From NCBI RefSeq assembly GCF_014656435.1, contig NZ_BNCK01000002.1, forward strand, positions 1 through 64,000: 64,000 bases of DNA. The letters run 5' to 3'. This stretch comes from Thalassotalea marina (GTDB lineage Bacteria; Pseudomonadota; Gammaproteobacteria; Enterobacterales; Alteromonadaceae). The notes beneath the pieces were generated by a model. That model searched no databases. It was not told the DNA's origin and saw only the letters and a list, made by a program, of their open reading frames with translations. Below, in pieces: positions 7,583-17,629 of the stretch; positions within the stretch are counted from its first letter, which is position 1; every line of letters begins with the position of its first letter. Made by a program: the position numbers and the translations under genes.

Positions 7583-9400
7583 GTGTTAGATAAATTAAGA
7601 AACATTGCAATCATTGCCCACGTTGACCATGGTAAGACAACATTGGTTGATAAATTATTGGAGCAATCTGGAACGCTTGGCGACAGAACCGATCACGACG
7701 ATCGCGTTATGGATTCAAACGATATCGAAAAAGAACGTGGCATTACCATTTTAGCGAAGAATACCGCAATTAACTGGAATGACTATCGAGTTAACATCGT
7801 AGATACACCGGGACACGCTGACTTCGGTGGTGAAGTTGAACGTGTTATGTCAATGGTTGACTCTGTGCTTTTAATCGTTGATGCGCAAGAAGGTCCTATG
7901 CCTCAAACGCGTTTCGTAACACAAAAAGCTTTTGCACAAGGTTTGAAGCCTATTGTTGTTATCAACAAAATAGACAAGCCAGGCGCTAGACCTGAGTGGG
8001 TAATGGATCAAGTCTTTGATCTTTTCGATAACTTAGGTGCTACAGATGATCAGCTAGATTTCCAAGTTGTTTATGCTTCTGCAATTAATGGTTGGGCTTC
8101 ATTAGAAGAAGGTGAACAAGGCACAGACATGACGCCATTGTTCCAAACCATCATTGATCAAGTTCCACCACCAAATGCTGATTTGGATGGTCCATTCCAA
8201 ATGCAAATTTCTCAACTTGATTACAGCTCGTATTTAGGTGTAATCGGTGTTGGTCGTATTACTCGTGGAACTGTAAAGCCGAATCAACAAATGACCGTGC
8301 ATGGTGCAAATGGCAAGATTCACAATGCTAAAGTTGGTAAAGTATTTGGTTATTTAGGCCTAGACCGTCATGAAGTTGAGCAAGCACAAGCTGGTGATAT
8401 TATTGCTATTACAGGTTTAGGTGAGCTTAAAATTTCTGATACGGTATGTTGCCCTTCAGAAGTAGAAGCACTTCCTGCATTATCAGTAGACGAACCGACT
8501 GTTACTATGACATTCCAAGTAAATACTTCACCATTTGCTGGTCAGGAAGGTAAGTATGTTACTTCGCGTAATATTTTAGAACGTTTAGAAAAAGAGCTTG
8601 TGCATAACGTTGCTCTTCGCGTAGAAGAAACTGAAGATCCTGATAAATTCCGAGTTTCTGGCCGTGGTGAACTTCACTTAGGTATTTTGATCGAAAACAT
8701 GCGCCGTGAAGGCTTTGAGCTTGCTGTTTCTCGTCCTGAAGTAATCATGCGCGAAATTGATGGTGAACTACAAGAGCCATATGAAACCGTTACGGTTGAC
8801 GTAGAAGAGGCTAACCAAGGCGCTATTATGGAGAAAATGGGTCTTCGTAAAGCAGAGCTTACTGATATGGCACCTGACGGCAAAGGCCGTATACGTATGG
8901 ATTTCATCATGCCAAGTCGTGGTTTGATTGGTTTTCAAACTGAGTTTATGACGCTAACGTCAGGTTCTGGTCTAATTTATCATACATTTTTTGAGTATGG
9001 TCCTCACAAAGGCGGTGAAATTGGACAACGTATCAACGGTGTATTAATTGCAAATGCCCAAGGTAAAGCACTGACAAACGCACTATTTAACCTACAAGAG
9101 CGTGGCCGTCTAATGATTGGTCATGGTGTAGAAGTTTATGAAGGTATGGTTATTGGTATTCATAGCCGTGACAATGACCTAACAGTTAACGCGTTAAAAG
9201 GTAAGCAGTTAACTAACGTACGTGCTGCTGGTACAGATGATGCCCAGATCTTAACACCACCAATTAAAATGACGCTTGAACAAGCGTTAGAGTTTATTGA
9301 TGATGATGAATTAGTTGAAGTTACACCGGAAAACATCCGTATTCGTAAAAAGTGGCTAAAAGAGTCGGATCGTAAACGTGAAAGTCGAGCGAAAAAATAA
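7583..9400 (+). CDS. typA: Ribosome-associated GTPase TypA/BipA
   Basis: A translational GTPase of the EF-G family that acts in 50S assembly and low-temperature or stress growth. 605 aa, close to the usual ~607. Signatures: G1 AHVDHGKTT (12-20), the ERGITI switch, DTPGHADF and NKID, followed by EF-G-like domains and the TypA-specific C-terminus. The start is GTG at 7583 with only a weak ribosome-binding site; no in-frame ATG gives a correct N-terminus. It is divergent from glnA, as in E. coli. Confidence 0.98.
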   Translation: MLDKLRNIAIIAHVDHGKTTLVDKLLEQSGTLGDRTDHDDRVMDSNDIEKERGITILAKNTAINWNDYRVNIVDTPGHADFGGEVERVMSMVDSVLLIVDAQEGPMPQTRFVTQKAFAQGLKPIVVINKIDKPGARPEWVMDQVFDLFDNLGATDDQLDFQVVYASAINGWASLEEGEQGTDMTPLFQTIIDQVPPPNADLDGPFQMQISQLDYSSYLGVIGVGRITRGTVKPNQQMTVHGANGKIHNAKVGKVFGYLGLDRHEVEQAQAGDIIAITGLGELKISDTVCCPSEVEALPALSVDEPTVTMTFQVNTSPFAGQEGKYVTSRNILERLEKELVHNVALRVEETEDPDKFRVSGRGELHLGILIENMRREGFELAVSRPEVIMREIDGELQEPYETVTVDVEEANQGAIMEKMGLRKAELTDMAPDGKGRIRMDFIMPSRGLIGFQTEFMTLTSGSGLIYHTFFEYGPHKGGEIGQRINGVLIANAQGKALTNALFNLQERGRLMIGHGVEVYEGMVIGIHSRDNDLTVNALKGKQLTNVRAAGTDDAQILTPPIKMTLEQALEFIDDDELVEVTPENIRIRKKWLKESDRKRESRAKK

Positions 9401-9418
9401 TCGTTCCGAGTATCAAGA

Positions 9419-9447
9419 AATACCGCGTTAATCGCGGTATTTTTTTG
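9419..9447 (+). terminator. Terminator of typA
   Basis: TACCGCG and CGCGGTA form a GC-rich stem over a five-base loop, followed by seven T. Confidence 0.92.
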
Positions 9448-9711
9448 TCTCAAGATACTGTCATTCTCTCGTAAGATTAATCGCTCAATTTTGTAAGATA
9501 TATCTCAATACTGTGTCAGTTATTAGCAGTGCCATCTATCTTTTGTTATTTAATGTACTGATATTTATAGTTATTTTGTTGTTTGTGCTAATTGAGGAAG
9601 CAAATGGAGGCTTTCCTATAAATGTCCTTTGTATAACAAGCTTACAAACTCCTGCTACACTCTAATACAAATTACGATTGTCTGGTTGTGCTATGGATTG
9701 GTTAGCAAACG
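9448..9711. other. Intergenic region with no recognised gene
   Basis: I see no open frame with a ribosome-binding site. AGGAAG (~9596) and CTTTCCT (~9612) could form a short hairpin. It presumably holds the promoter of the small gene at 9712, but no convincing -35/-10 pair was found. Confidence 0.4.
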
Positions 9712-9903
9712 ATGGATATAAAAATGGATAGCGACAAAGTTAAGCGATTGAATGTTCTATTTGAAAAAGTGTTGGCAGAATCAGCAAATATTATAGAGCA
9801 AAAAGAGCTGGAATTATTGTACAAAGAGTTTTTTGAGGACGGCAGGGAGCAACTTGGACCAATAGCCGTGCAAAGAAATCCAGATAACAGCTTAGCAGGT
9901 TAA
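9712..9903 (+). CDS. Hypothetical small acidic protein
   Basis: 63 aa, highly charged and mostly predicted helical (KVKRLNVLFEKVLAESANIIEQKELELLYKEFFEDG), with a C-terminal end suited to no membrane role. A second ATG at 9724 (MDSDKV...) is possible, and neither has a strong ribosome-binding site. It lies 36 bp before another small helical ORF with a similar LxxLFE motif, and the two may be related. I do not recognise the family. Confidence 0.55.
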   Translation: MDIKMDSDKVKRLNVLFEKVLAESANIIEQKELELLYKEFFEDGREQLGPIAVQRNPDNSLAG

Positions 9904-9939
9904 CTGGTATTTAGACCCATATTGTAAAAGGAAGTTAGG

Positions 9940-10104
9940 ATGTCACCCGAGCAACTAAGACAATTACAAAGACTCAGTGATTTATTTGAACAGGGACAAG
10001 CTGGCATTAATCAGGTAAAGGAACTATCTGATCTGTTAGCACTTGTGAATGAGCAATCAGACTGTTTTATAGATAAAAAAAGTGAGCTAGATGAGCTCAC
10101 TTGA
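9940..10104 (+). CDS. Hypothetical small helical protein
   Basis: 54 aa starting MSPEQLRQLQRLSDLFEQGQ, with ATG at 9940 behind AAAGGAAG, a good ribosome-binding site. It is charged, helical and has no signal peptide. Its Q-rich start and LSDLFE motif resemble the LNVLFE motif of the preceding gene. The last codons form the left arm and loop of the terminator hairpin. The ribosome-binding site and terminator make it likely a real gene; the function is unknown. Confidence 0.6.
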   Translation: MSPEQLRQLQRLSDLFEQGQAGINQVKELSDLLALVNEQSDCFIDKKSELDELT

Positions 10105-10114
10105 TATTTTTGCA
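10080..10114. terminator. Bidirectional terminator between convergent genes
   Basis: AAGTGAGCT-AGATG-AGCTCACTT is a perfect 9-bp stem with a five-base loop. A T-rich stretch follows on the plus strand and an A-run precedes it, so it can serve both the 54-aa gene and the minus-strand DUF2959 gene. Confidence 0.8.
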
Positions 10115-10137
10115 TACCATTAACAAATATAGTGTTA

Positions 10138-10794
10138 TTAATTAGTCGCCTTTAGTGTATCGATAAAAGCTTTTGAGTCTTGAATCGATTTATTCATTTG
10201 GGCAACTAAACGGTCAACATCTCGTTGGATAGTTCTATATTCACCTTTTAAAGCGCCAATAGCTTTTGCATTTAAGTTGTGTTTTAAAAACAACATATTG
10301 TCTTTTAAGGCGGCAAGCACTGGTGACATAGTTTCTCTGGCATTATGCATTGCTGAAATAACTGATTGGTATCTGCGTTCAGTTTGGCGTAATTGCGACT
10401 TACTTTGACTTTTAAGTGACGCGTTACTGTATTGATCTATTTCTTCGTTCCATTCGTCAAACAGTGCTTCTGCAACGTTTTCGATGGCATCAATTCTGTC
10501 GGTAACTTCTTGTGCTGCTTTTTCGCTAGCTTCGAAGCGATCTTTTGCTAATTCAAATTGAGTTTGCAGTTCGCCACCATCAAAATTTACCAGAGTCGTG
10601 AGTTGCTCTAGAGCACTTTTAAACTCTTCTTTTGCCTCTTCCTGTGATTCTGTGGCCGCCTCAACACGATCAATTAAGATATCACGTTTATGGTTGCCCA
10701 TTTTTTCCATCGCAGAGTAATAGGCTGACTGGCAGCCTACAAGCATTAACGCTGCAACAAGCCAACACAGGGTTGTTACGCTACGTTGTTTCAT
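10138..10794 (-). CDS. DUF2959 lipoprotein
   Basis: 218 aa from ATG 10794, one base after the stop of the upstream gene. The signal sequence ends in the lipobox LVGC (Cys21), so it is a likely lipoprotein. The rest is almost entirely coiled-coil helix with the DUF2959 pattern (YYSAMEKMGNHKRDILIDRV...). Its function is not known. It forms an operon with the 74-aa membrane protein. A GTG four codons upstream is possible but lies inside the preceding gene. Confidence 0.88.
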   Translation of the reverse strand: MKQRSVTTLCWLVAALMLVGCQSAYYSAMEKMGNHKRDILIDRVEAATESQEEAKEEFKSALEQLTTLVNFDGGELQTQFELAKDRFEASEKAAQEVTDRIDAIENVAEALFDEWNEEIDQYSNASLKSQSKSQLRQTERRYQSVISAMHNARETMSPVLAALKDNMLFLKHNLNAKAIGALKGEYRTIQRDVDRLVAQMNKSIQDSKAFIDTLKATN

Positions 10795-10795
10795 T

Positions 10796-11020
10796 TCAAT
10801 CACCACCTTTATATCGAGCGGCGTCGATGATGCACCATAAATATACGATTGGAACTAAAATCCAACCTATTGCAATCCAAACAAGTGCCCACGAAATTGC
10901 CATTGCTACAAAAAATAATATAGCAGGAATAATACGACCTTGAACGAGCTGACCTAGCCCAGGAATAAAAAAGCTACAAATTGCTGCTAATACGTTACCG
11001 CCAGAACCTTGTCCTGCCAT
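10796..11020 (-). CDS. Small membrane protein (two to three helices)
   Basis: 74 aa from ATG 11020, chosen because AAGGAG lies six bases upstream. The longer TTG frame would overlap that site. It has a glycine-rich start and hydrophobic segments (AAICSFFIPGLGQLVQG, IPAILFFVAMAISWALVWI, ILVPIVYLWCII). The PGLGQ...G motif resembles TM2-like or Pmp3-like proteins. It is first in a two-gene operon with the DUF2959 lipoprotein, which hints at a shared envelope role. Confidence 0.7.
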   Translation of the reverse strand: MAGQGSGGNVLAAICSFFIPGLGQLVQGRIIPAILFFVAMAISWALVWIAIGWILVPIVYLWCIIDAARYKGGD

Positions 11021-11126
11021 ACATAACTCCTTATTCAATAATTGTTTTATATAAATGATTGGTGATAGTCTTTAATTAACTACCATGATATACACAAATT
11101 TATCGATTTGTAACTAATGAATCAGC

Positions 11127-11987
11127 ATGAAGACGATTAAACACTATATAGAGTCAGGCATTTGGACGACATTAAAGGGCTTTAGCATTTTTTTTGTTAA
11201 GCGTATGAACGCTGAACAAGTCCACGTTAATGCGGGCTATTTAACCTACGTCACGTTAATGTCACTCGTCCCTTTACTGGTTGTCATGCTATCGGTTATG
11301 ACCGCTTTCCCTATTTTTGCTGATATTAAAGTGATGATTGAAGAATTTGTCTTCCAAAACTTTGTACCAGCTTCAGGCAACATTGTTAAAAATCATATCA
11401 CTGGTTTTGTTGAAAATGCCTCTAAGATGTCCGCAGTGGCGTTAACTTTTTTGTTTTTCTTTGCATTGTTGCTTATTTCTGCCATTGATCAGTGTTTAAA
11501 CAAGCTTTGGCGTGTAGATAAAAAGCGTCCGATAGTGACGGCATTTTCCATTTATTGGATGATTTTAACGCTTGGCCCTGTACTTGTTGGTAGCAGTATT
11601 ACAACAACAACCTATATTTTATCCGCAGTGTCTCTTGGTGATTACGACTTTTTTGGCATCAGTAACGTGTTGATGCGTTTGCTCCCTTTGTTTACATCAG
11701 TCATTGCTTTTTTAGTGTTGTACCTAATTGTGCCTAATAAAGCTGTACCTTTTAAGTTTGCTATATCCGGTGCATTATTGGCTGCGGTATTATTTGAGTT
11801 AGCGAAAAAAGGTTTTGCAATATACGTAACACAATTACCGTCGTATCAAGCCATATATGGCGCCTTAGCAACTATTCCTATTCTATTTTTATGGGTTTAT
11901 GTGTCTTGGTTAGTGGTTTTAGTTGGGGCACTATTTACTGTGTGTCTCGAAGACTATAATGAAAAGATCAAAAGTGACGAGCAATAA
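11127..11987 (+). CDS. yihY: YihY/BrkB family inner-membrane protein
   Basis: 286 aa with about six transmembrane helices and the family start region ([24 protein letters not shown]). Function is poorly known; older annotation as ribonuclease BN is wrong. The order yihY-(pip)-dtd-fabY resembles E. coli yihY-dtd-fabY, which supports orthology. The next gene starts two bases after its stop. Confidence 0.92.
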   Translation: MKTIKHYIESGIWTTLKGFSIFFVKRMNAEQVHVNAGYLTYVTLMSLVPLLVVMLSVMTAFPIFADIKVMIEEFVFQNFVPASGNIVKNHITGFVENASKMSAVALTFLFFFALLLISAIDQCLNKLWRVDKKRPIVTAFSIYWMILTLGPVLVGSSITTTTYILSAVSLGDYDFFGISNVLMRLLPLFTSVIAFLVLYLIVPNKAVPFKFAISGALLAAVLFELAKKGFAIYVTQLPSYQAIYGALATIPILFLWVYVSWLVVLVGALFTVCLEDYNEKIKSDEQ

Positions 11988-11989
11988 CT

Positions 11990-12949
11990 ATGTCTAGAAT
12001 TTTGCATCCAAAAATTTCGCCTTACAAAGAAGAATGGCTAACAGTTAGCGATCATCATCAGTTGTATATTGAGCAGGCGGGAAACCCAGAGGGCATTCCC
12101 GTGTTGTACCTTCACGGCGGGCCGGGCAGTGGCTGTAGTGAAAATCACCGGCGTTATTTTGATCCTGAAAAATATCGATACATTAGTTTTGACCAACGAG
12201 GTTGTGGTCGTTCAAAGCCTGCACCATCAATTGAAGATAATAATAGCCAAATGCTGGTAACTGATATAGAGACAATAAGGAAGCATCTCAATGTAGACAA
12301 ATGGCTGATTGTTGGTGGCTCTTGGGGAACAACCTTAGCTATGCTTTATGGCATTCAATACCCGAAACACGTTATCGCATTTATTCTTCGAGGGGTGTTT
12401 TTGGCAACACAATCAGAATTGAACTGGTTGTATCAATACCGCGGCGCAGCTCAGTTTTTCCCTGATTATTTTCAAGATTTTATTGCTCCGCTCGACCCAG
12501 ACAAACGACAAAACATATTACAGCAATACCGTGATATTTTTAGCGATAATAACGAGCTGGCGATTTCTTCTGCTTGCAAAGCTTGGTATTTGTGGGAGTT
12601 GAGATTGTCGAGCTTAGAGCATAACGCGTCGAGTTTGTCTCATGTTGAAGATTATCATCAAGCTGCATGTATGGCGCAGATTTCCAATCATTATTTCGTT
12701 AACAATTGCTTTGTTGAAGAAGATTATATTATTGAAAATATAAATAAAATCAGTCATATTCCCGCCATTATTATTCATGGTCGTTACGACATGGTTTGCC
12801 AATTAAACAATGCCTATAGACTGGTGCAGCACTGGGATAATGCCAGCTTACAAATTTTACCGCAAGCAGGTCACAGTGGATTTGAAAGTCAGACAATAGA
12901 TGCTATGTGTAAAGCAACTGAGGTAATGGCTAGTTTTTTACAGGACTAA
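11990..12949 (+). CDS. pip: Prolyl aminopeptidase
   Basis: An alpha/beta-hydrolase of peptidase family S33 that removes N-terminal proline from peptides. 319 aa. Signatures: oxyanion-hole HGGPGSG (42-48), DQRGCGRS (68-75) and nucleophile elbow GGSWGTT with Ser111; the likely His is near QAGHSGFE towards the C-terminus. No signal peptide, so cytoplasmic. It lies between yihY and dtd with gaps of 2 and 5 bases, so one operon is likely. Confidence 0.93.
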   Translation: MSRILHPKISPYKEEWLTVSDHHQLYIEQAGNPEGIPVLYLHGGPGSGCSENHRRYFDPEKYRYISFDQRGCGRSKPAPSIEDNNSQMLVTDIETIRKHLNVDKWLIVGGSWGTTLAMLYGIQYPKHVIAFILRGVFLATQSELNWLYQYRGAAQFFPDYFQDFIAPLDPDKRQNILQQYRDIFSDNNELAISSACKAWYLWELRLSSLEHNASSLSHVEDYHQAACMAQISNHYFVNNCFVEEDYIIENINKISHIPAIIIHGRYDMVCQLNNAYRLVQHWDNASLQILPQAGHSGFESQTIDAMCKATEVMASFLQD

Positions 12950-12954
12950 TTTAC

Positions 12955-13392
12955 ATGATCGCTCTGATCCAACGAGTATCTCACGCTAGCGTAACAGTGG
13001 AAAACGAAACTGTTGGTGCTATCAAAAAAGGCATTTTAGTATTACTGGCAGTTGAACCTGCCGATGATGAAAAAAAGGCGGCTCGTTTAGCTGAAAGAGT
13101 AGCTGGCTATCGAATATTTGAAGATGAAAACGGTAAAATGAACCTTAATGTTGCGCAAGCTGGGGGGGATATCTTAGTCGTATCTCAGTTTACACTAGCT
13201 GCAGATACCAACAGTGGTTTACGCCCTAGTTTTACTGGGGCTGCAGCGCCAGATTTTAGCAAAGGGTTATATCAGTATTTTTGCCAGCAACTTCGAGAGA
13301 AAGGGTTTAGTGTGCCTACTGGTATATTTGGAGCTGATATGAAAGTTGAACTATTAAACGATGGTCCTGTCACTTTTCAATTGACGATCTAA
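12955..13392 (+). CDS. dtd: D-aminoacyl-tRNA deacylase
   Basis: Hydrolyses D-aminoacyl-tRNA (and glycyl-tRNA-Ala), a proofreading step. 145 aa, standard. Both active-site motifs are present: SQFTL (77-81) and the Gly-cisPro motif NDGPVT (135-140). The end overlaps the convergent downstream gene by 39 bp. Confidence 0.97.
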   Translation: MIALIQRVSHASVTVENETVGAIKKGILVLLAVEPADDEKKAARLAERVAGYRIFEDENGKMNLNVAQAGGDILVVSQFTLAADTNSGLRPSFTGAAAPDFSKGLYQYFCQQLREKGFSVPTGIFGADMKVELLNDGPVTFQLTI

Positions 13393-14118
13393 GCATGCAT
13401 GCTGCCATAGATTGTGCAGCCGATTTGACGTTCGACGTGGTAAAACCGATGCCTGCTTCGTGTTAGTGGCTGGACCAATGTGCACAATAATATTTTTGTA
13501 ATAAGGGACAAAAAAGTAGTACATACAGTTTTGTCCAAGATGTTTTTGTAACTGCCTCAACACTAAGTCCAGTTTGTTTGGTGACAAGTTTGGCAGATTT
13601 AGTGTTAGCCAAGCGTTATTTTCGATCTTGTTTAGCAAGGAAGTTACTGTTTTTAGCTCGATACCGTTGTTATCTGTAGTCGAAAATACATCATAAATAA
13701 ACCAATCGATATCTCGAGTAATATTAAATAGCTCAGTGCTGGTATTTTGTAAAATTACCCGATGATTTAGCAGTGGTATTGGGCTAAAAAATCTTGTAAA
13801 GCAATCTATAACTGAAGGTGCGGACTCAAAAGACGTTAAGATGACTTCTGGTAATGTTGTACATAAATAACGACTCAAGTTTCCACCACCTAAACCCACT
13901 TCAACAACCCGGTTTGGCGTAATAAAAGCAAGAGGTAAAATAAGAAAAAAGTGATGTGGTAAAGTCAGCCAGTGTGGCTGGCGTAAATGCATGACACTTT
14001 GTGGTACACCATTAAATGACATCCAGCGAAAGTGTTGATTTTCTTCTATGGTCAACCTAAATCCTTGGTCTTGTAAAAATAGTAGCTTTCCTTGTTGTAA
14101 ATGGGTGATTAATTTCAT
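13354..14118 (-). CDS. Spermidine-synthase-like methyltransferase-fold protein
   Basis: 254 aa with a Rossmann motif [15 protein letters not shown] and the layout of polyamine aminopropyltransferase-like proteins: an N-terminal beta part, then VGLGGG, an acidic residue after strand 2 (FESAPSV) and DWFIYDVFS. The usual spermidine synthase motif with catalytic Asp is not clearly kept, so the substrate is unknown. It is convergent with dtd, overlapping 39 bp, and divergent from the FabY-like gene. Confidence 0.65.
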   Translation of the reverse strand: MKLITHLQQGKLLFLQDQGFRLTIEENQHFRWMSFNGVPQSVMHLRQPHWLTLPHHFFLILPLAFITPNRVVEVGLGGGNLSRYLCTTLPEVILTSFESAPSVIDCFTRFFSPIPLLNHRVILQNTSTELFNITRDIDWFIYDVFSTTDNNGIELKTVTSLLNKIENNAWLTLNLPNLSPNKLDLVLRQLQKHLGQNCMYYFFVPYYKNIIVHIGPATNTKQASVLPRRTSNRLHNLWQHACLDRQLKSDRTIV

Positions 14119-14159
14119 TAAATACCAAACAAATTTATACTACCTACAAAGCATAGCCT

Positions 14160-15050
14160 ATGATCCATTGTCGAGCGCCACAAAATGATGCGGAGTTTAT
14201 TCAATATTACCAATTACGTTGGCAAGTCTTAAGAGCGCCGTGGCAACAACCGCAGGGCAGTGAAAAAGATGAGTTGGAGCCAAGCGCAATCCATCGAATG
14301 ATCATTGATGAGCAAGGCAATGTACTTGCTGTCGGGCGATTACATATTGATCAATATTGGTGTGGCCACATTCGCTATATGGCAACGGCAAGTGATGCTC
14401 AAGGAAATGGCTATGGCAAAGTAGTTATTGATGCGCTGGAAGCAGAGGCTAGCCAGCGAGGGGTAAAAAAAATATGTTTAAATGCACGAGAACTCGCTGT
14501 TGCTTTTTATGAAAAGCTTGGTTATCAAGTAACAGGAAGCGCTCATGTGCTGTATGACGAAATCCAGCATTTTCGTATGGAAAAATCGCTTCGCGAAGCA
14601 AAAGAAAGTCACAGCGAGTTGTTAAAACAACTGCAGTCTACTTGGCATCAGACGATTCCTATGAGCCTTGCAATGGGTATGTCTGCAGATTATTTTGATG
14701 GTCAGCAGTTTGTGACACACTGTGATGTATCGTTTAATAAAAATCTACACAACACTATGTTTGCTGGCAGTATATACACTTTAGCTACTTTGACTGGCTG
14801 GGGCTGGGTCTATTTAAGTTTGCAAACAGCGAACATTGATGCCGATATTGTATTGGCTAAGGCTGATATTAAATACTTAGCACCGATTCCTGATGTTGCA
14901 TGTGCAAAGGTCGATGTTAATAAAATACAGGGTGATGTAGCGCAATTATCACAATCGAACAAAGCGCGATTTACCCTATCAATAAACCTTTTTTCAGGAG
15001 ATAAAATTGCAGCGACGTTTAACGGCGCTTACGTTGCAATAAAATCATAA
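14160..15050 (+). CDS. fabY: GNAT acetyltransferase-hotdog thioesterase fusion (FabY/YiiD-like)
   Basis: 296 aa. Residues ~1-145 are a GNAT domain with the acetyl-CoA loop (DAQGNGYGKVVIDALE) and the end motif AVAFYEKLGYQV. Residues ~150-296 match the YiiD C-terminal hotdog domain (MFAGSIYTLATLTGWGWVYL). E. coli YiiD/FabY has the same fusion next to dtd and was proposed to help start fatty-acid synthesis. The synteny supports this name; the reaction itself is inference. Confidence 0.82.
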   Translation: MIHCRAPQNDAEFIQYYQLRWQVLRAPWQQPQGSEKDELEPSAIHRMIIDEQGNVLAVGRLHIDQYWCGHIRYMATASDAQGNGYGKVVIDALEAEASQRGVKKICLNARELAVAFYEKLGYQVTGSAHVLYDEIQHFRMEKSLREAKESHSELLKQLQSTWHQTIPMSLAMGMSADYFDGQQFVTHCDVSFNKNLHNTMFAGSIYTLATLTGWGWVYLSLQTANIDADIVLAKADIKYLAPIPDVACAKVDVNKIQGDVAQLSQSNKARFTLSINLFSGDKIAATFNGAYVAIKS

Positions 15051-15051
15051 T

Positions 15052-15531
15052 ATGAAATTTTTAATTACTGCTTTTGTTTGTTTTTTAGTTTCCTTACCAA
15101 GTATGGCCAATGAGGAGATTAATAAAGTTTTAGATAGTTTTCATTTGGCTGCTGCTGAGGCTGATGGCACCACCTACTTTTCTTTATTGGCGGAAAATAG
15201 TGTTTTCTTGGGGACAGACCCCACTGAACGCTGGACAAAAGCGCAATTTAAAACGTTTGCTGAGCCGTATTTTAGTAAAGGTAAAGGTTGGAAGTACGTC
15301 ACTCGTCAGCGTCATGTCACAGAAACTAACAATCCTGATATCGTGTTTTTTGATGAGTTACTTGATAATGATAGTTACGGTCTTTGCCGTGGTTCAGGTG
15401 TTGTAATGAAAATTGATGGACGCTGGCAAATTCTGCAGTACAACTTGTCCATTCCTATTCCAAACGATTTATCAAAGGTTATCGTAAACACAATTGAATC
15501 GGCGTCAGTGTCAAAGCAAGGTGTAAATTAA
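15052..15531 (+). CDS. Exported SnoaL/DUF4440-like protein
   Basis: 159 aa with a signal peptide (MKFLITAFVCFLVSLPSMANEE). The mature part is a small NTF2/SnoaL-type cone fold with helix VLDSFHLAAAEADGTTYFSLLAENSVFLGTDPTERW and the late GRWQILQYNLSIPIP. Such domains bind small ligands or act as unassigned enzymes. It starts one base after the fabY stop and abuts the next gene with no gap, so these three are one operon. Confidence 0.8.
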   Translation: MKFLITAFVCFLVSLPSMANEEINKVLDSFHLAAAEADGTTYFSLLAENSVFLGTDPTERWTKAQFKTFAEPYFSKGKGWKYVTRQRHVTETNNPDIVFFDELLDNDSYGLCRGSGVVMKIDGRWQILQYNLSIPIPNDLSKVIVNTIESASVSKQGVN

Positions 15532-16371
15532 ATGAAAAAGACTAACAGCAGTTTTTCCTTAGGAATTGTTGGTTGTGGTTGGTTAGGGTATGCGTTGGCT
15601 CAAAAAGCTATCCAACAAAACGTCAGTGTTGTTGCAACCAGTCAAAACGCTGAAAAATTAGTCACGTTAGAGCAAGAAGGGATTTGCTCACATCAGCTAA
15701 TATTACCTTTTGAAAATAGTGACCAGCATTACCCAGTGTTTGACTGTGAAGTTTTGATCATTTGTATTACGCCACAGTTTAGACAGGGAAAAAAGGATTA
15801 TCCGGATAAAATTAAGCAGCTAGTATTAGCCGCTCAGCAAGGTGCAGTAAAGCGTATTGTGTTAATTAGTACAACGGCTGCATACGAAGGGCTTTCTGGC
15901 GAAGTGGACGAACAAAGTGAGCTTTGCTTGGAAGATGAAAAGGTTTCATTGATAAATAAGGCTGAACAATATGTTTTGGCTTTTAGTGATAACTCCATCG
16001 TGCTTCGCTGTGCTGGATTAGTCGGTCCAAATAGGCATCCAGGTAAATTTTTTAATGCAGACAGACGATTAAAATCGGCTAATGCCTTTGTTAATTTGGT
16101 ACATCAATATGATGTTGTAGAGCTACTGCTGTTATTGTCAAAGGCAAATATAGGTGGTCTATATAACTGTGTCAGTGATATGCAAGTGAACAAGAAAACA
16201 TTTTACCAACATGCAGCAAAAGCTCTGGATAAAACATGCCCGATGTTTGAAGAAAACGATAATGATACTGGAAGACTAGTGCTTGGCAACAAATTAAGAG
16301 AGTCATTGAGTTATCAATACAAATTTGATGATCTCATTATGTGGTTGAGCGCGGTAGAAACCAAAGTATAG
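15532..16371 (+). CDS. NAD(P)-binding epimerase/dehydratase-like protein (YeeZ-type)
   Basis: 279 aa with the N-terminal Rossmann motif GIVGCGWLGYALA and the extended-SDR pattern of YeeZ-like proteins (VLISTTAAYEG, ending YQYKFDDLIMWL). The classical YxxxK catalytic pair is not clear, so the substrate cannot be named. Cytoplasmic. It is translated directly after the SnoaL-like gene. Confidence 0.78.
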   Translation: MKKTNSSFSLGIVGCGWLGYALAQKAIQQNVSVVATSQNAEKLVTLEQEGICSHQLILPFENSDQHYPVFDCEVLIICITPQFRQGKKDYPDKIKQLVLAAQQGAVKRIVLISTTAAYEGLSGEVDEQSELCLEDEKVSLINKAEQYVLAFSDNSIVLRCAGLVGPNRHPGKFFNADRRLKSANAFVNLVHQYDVVELLLLLSKANIGGLYNCVSDMQVNKKTFYQHAAKALDKTCPMFEENDNDTGRLVLGNKLRESLSYQYKFDDLIMWLSAVETKV

Positions 16372-16387
16372 ATTAAAGGGCAGTCTT

Positions 16388-16675
16388 ATGGTTAAACAAG
16401 CAGGCATGCTGGCAATATGTTTATTTGTTCATGTATTTGTACTTAACTTTGTCGTCGTTAACGGTGGTTCATTTTATTTTTACGTAGAGGAAAACACCAC
16501 AGTCAAAGCGATTCTTACTTATCTTGCGATAGCTGTTAGTGCATCTTTAATGTTTGTTGTGAATATACGAATTAGAGAAGCACTAAAACGTAAATCATAC
16601 TTTCTAAGTGATAGAGTGTGGTTTTTTATGGCTATCGCCATGATGGCTGCGCTAGGCGTACTGCTTTTACCCTAG
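16388..16675 (+). CDS. Small membrane protein, unknown
   Basis: 95 aa with three hydrophobic segments (MLAICLFVHVFVLNFVVV, ILTYLAIAVSASLMFVV, WFFMAIAMMAALGVLLL) joined by short charged loops. No family recognised. It lies 16 bp after the epimerase-like gene, behind AAAGGGCAG, as the probable end of the operon, and is convergent with the SPFH genes. Confidence 0.6.
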   Translation: MVKQAGMLAICLFVHVFVLNFVVVNGGSFYFYVEENTTVKAILTYLAIAVSASLMFVVNIRIREALKRKSYFLSDRVWFFMAIAMMAALGVLLLP

Positions 16676-16690
16676 CGCAAATTGGTATTA

Positions 16691-17629
16691 TTACTGTTTA
16701 TTGGAAGCGCCCAAGGTGCCAAGCCACTGATTAAAGTCGAGTAGATTAGCAGGTAAAACAATTTTTCTATCTTTTGCACTAAGGCCTGCTAGCTGCTGGA
16801 TATATTGTTCATTTAGCTGCATTTCGATTGCTTGATCGCCACCTGGTTGTTCGATAGCATCGGCTATTTTGTTAATCGCTTCGCTGGTTGCCGTGGCAAT
16901 GGCTAATATTTCTTCTGCTTTACCTTCTGCTGAGTTTATTCTTCGCTGTTTTTCACCTTCAGAAATATTAATCATTTCTGTCATGTCGCCCTCTGAGCGA
17001 TTTATTCGACTTTGTTTATCACCTAAGCTTTTAGCCAAAATAGCGCGTTTTTCGCGTTCGGCATTTACTTGTAATTCCATGGCATTTTTAACTGTTAGCG
17101 GTGGAGTGATATTTTTGATTTCATACCGATGAACTCGGATGCCCCAAGCCTCACCAGCTTTATCTAATACCTCAACCACTTTTGCACTTATAATGTCCCG
17201 TTCTTCAAAGGTTCGGTCTAAATCTAAAGTACCTATGACTGAACGTGTTGTTGTTTGTGCTAATTGCATGGCGGCAAAACGATAATCTGTAATGCCGTAA
17301 CTCGCTTTTATCGGGTCAACAACTTGAATGTAAATAACACCATCAACTTCTACATTGACTTCATCCATAGAAAAACACTGTTGAGGCGGAACATCGATGG
17401 TCTCCTCTTTTAAATCTTGTACAAAGGCTACTCGATCAATAAAAGGTAACAATACGTGGAAACCTGCTTCCAAAGTACATTTATATTTACCCAGTCTTTC
17501 GACGACATACGCAGATTTTGTTGGCACTAAACATATGGCTTGGATAAATTTAAAAGCAAGATATAAAAAGATAAAAGCCCAAACGACTAATACGGCTATT
17601 TCCATCGGTGTTGCATTGGCGTCAATCAT
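16691..17629 (-). CDS. SPFH/Band 7 membrane protein (QmcA/stomatin-like), second copy
   Basis: 312 aa. One N-terminal transmembrane helix (IAVLVVWAFIFLYLAFKFIQAI), then the SPFH domain (VVERLGKYKCTLEAGFHVLLPFIDRV) and a charged C-terminal coiled coil with repeated SEGxxxxxINxxEG. Such proteins form large membrane scaffolds. It overlaps the upstream SPFH gene by four bases (ATGA) and clearly arose from it by duplication. Confidence 0.9.
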   Translation of the reverse strand: MIDANATPMEIAVLVVWAFIFLYLAFKFIQAICLVPTKSAYVVERLGKYKCTLEAGFHVLLPFIDRVAFVQDLKEETIDVPPQQCFSMDEVNVEVDGVIYIQVVDPIKASYGITDYRFAAMQLAQTTTRSVIGTLDLDRTFEERDIISAKVVEVLDKAGEAWGIRVHRYEIKNITPPLTVKNAMELQVNAEREKRAILAKSLGDKQSRINRSEGDMTEMINISEGEKQRRINSAEGKAEEILAIATATSEAINKIADAIEQPGGDQAIEMQLNEQYIQQLAGLSAKDRKIVLPANLLDFNQWLGTLGASNKQ

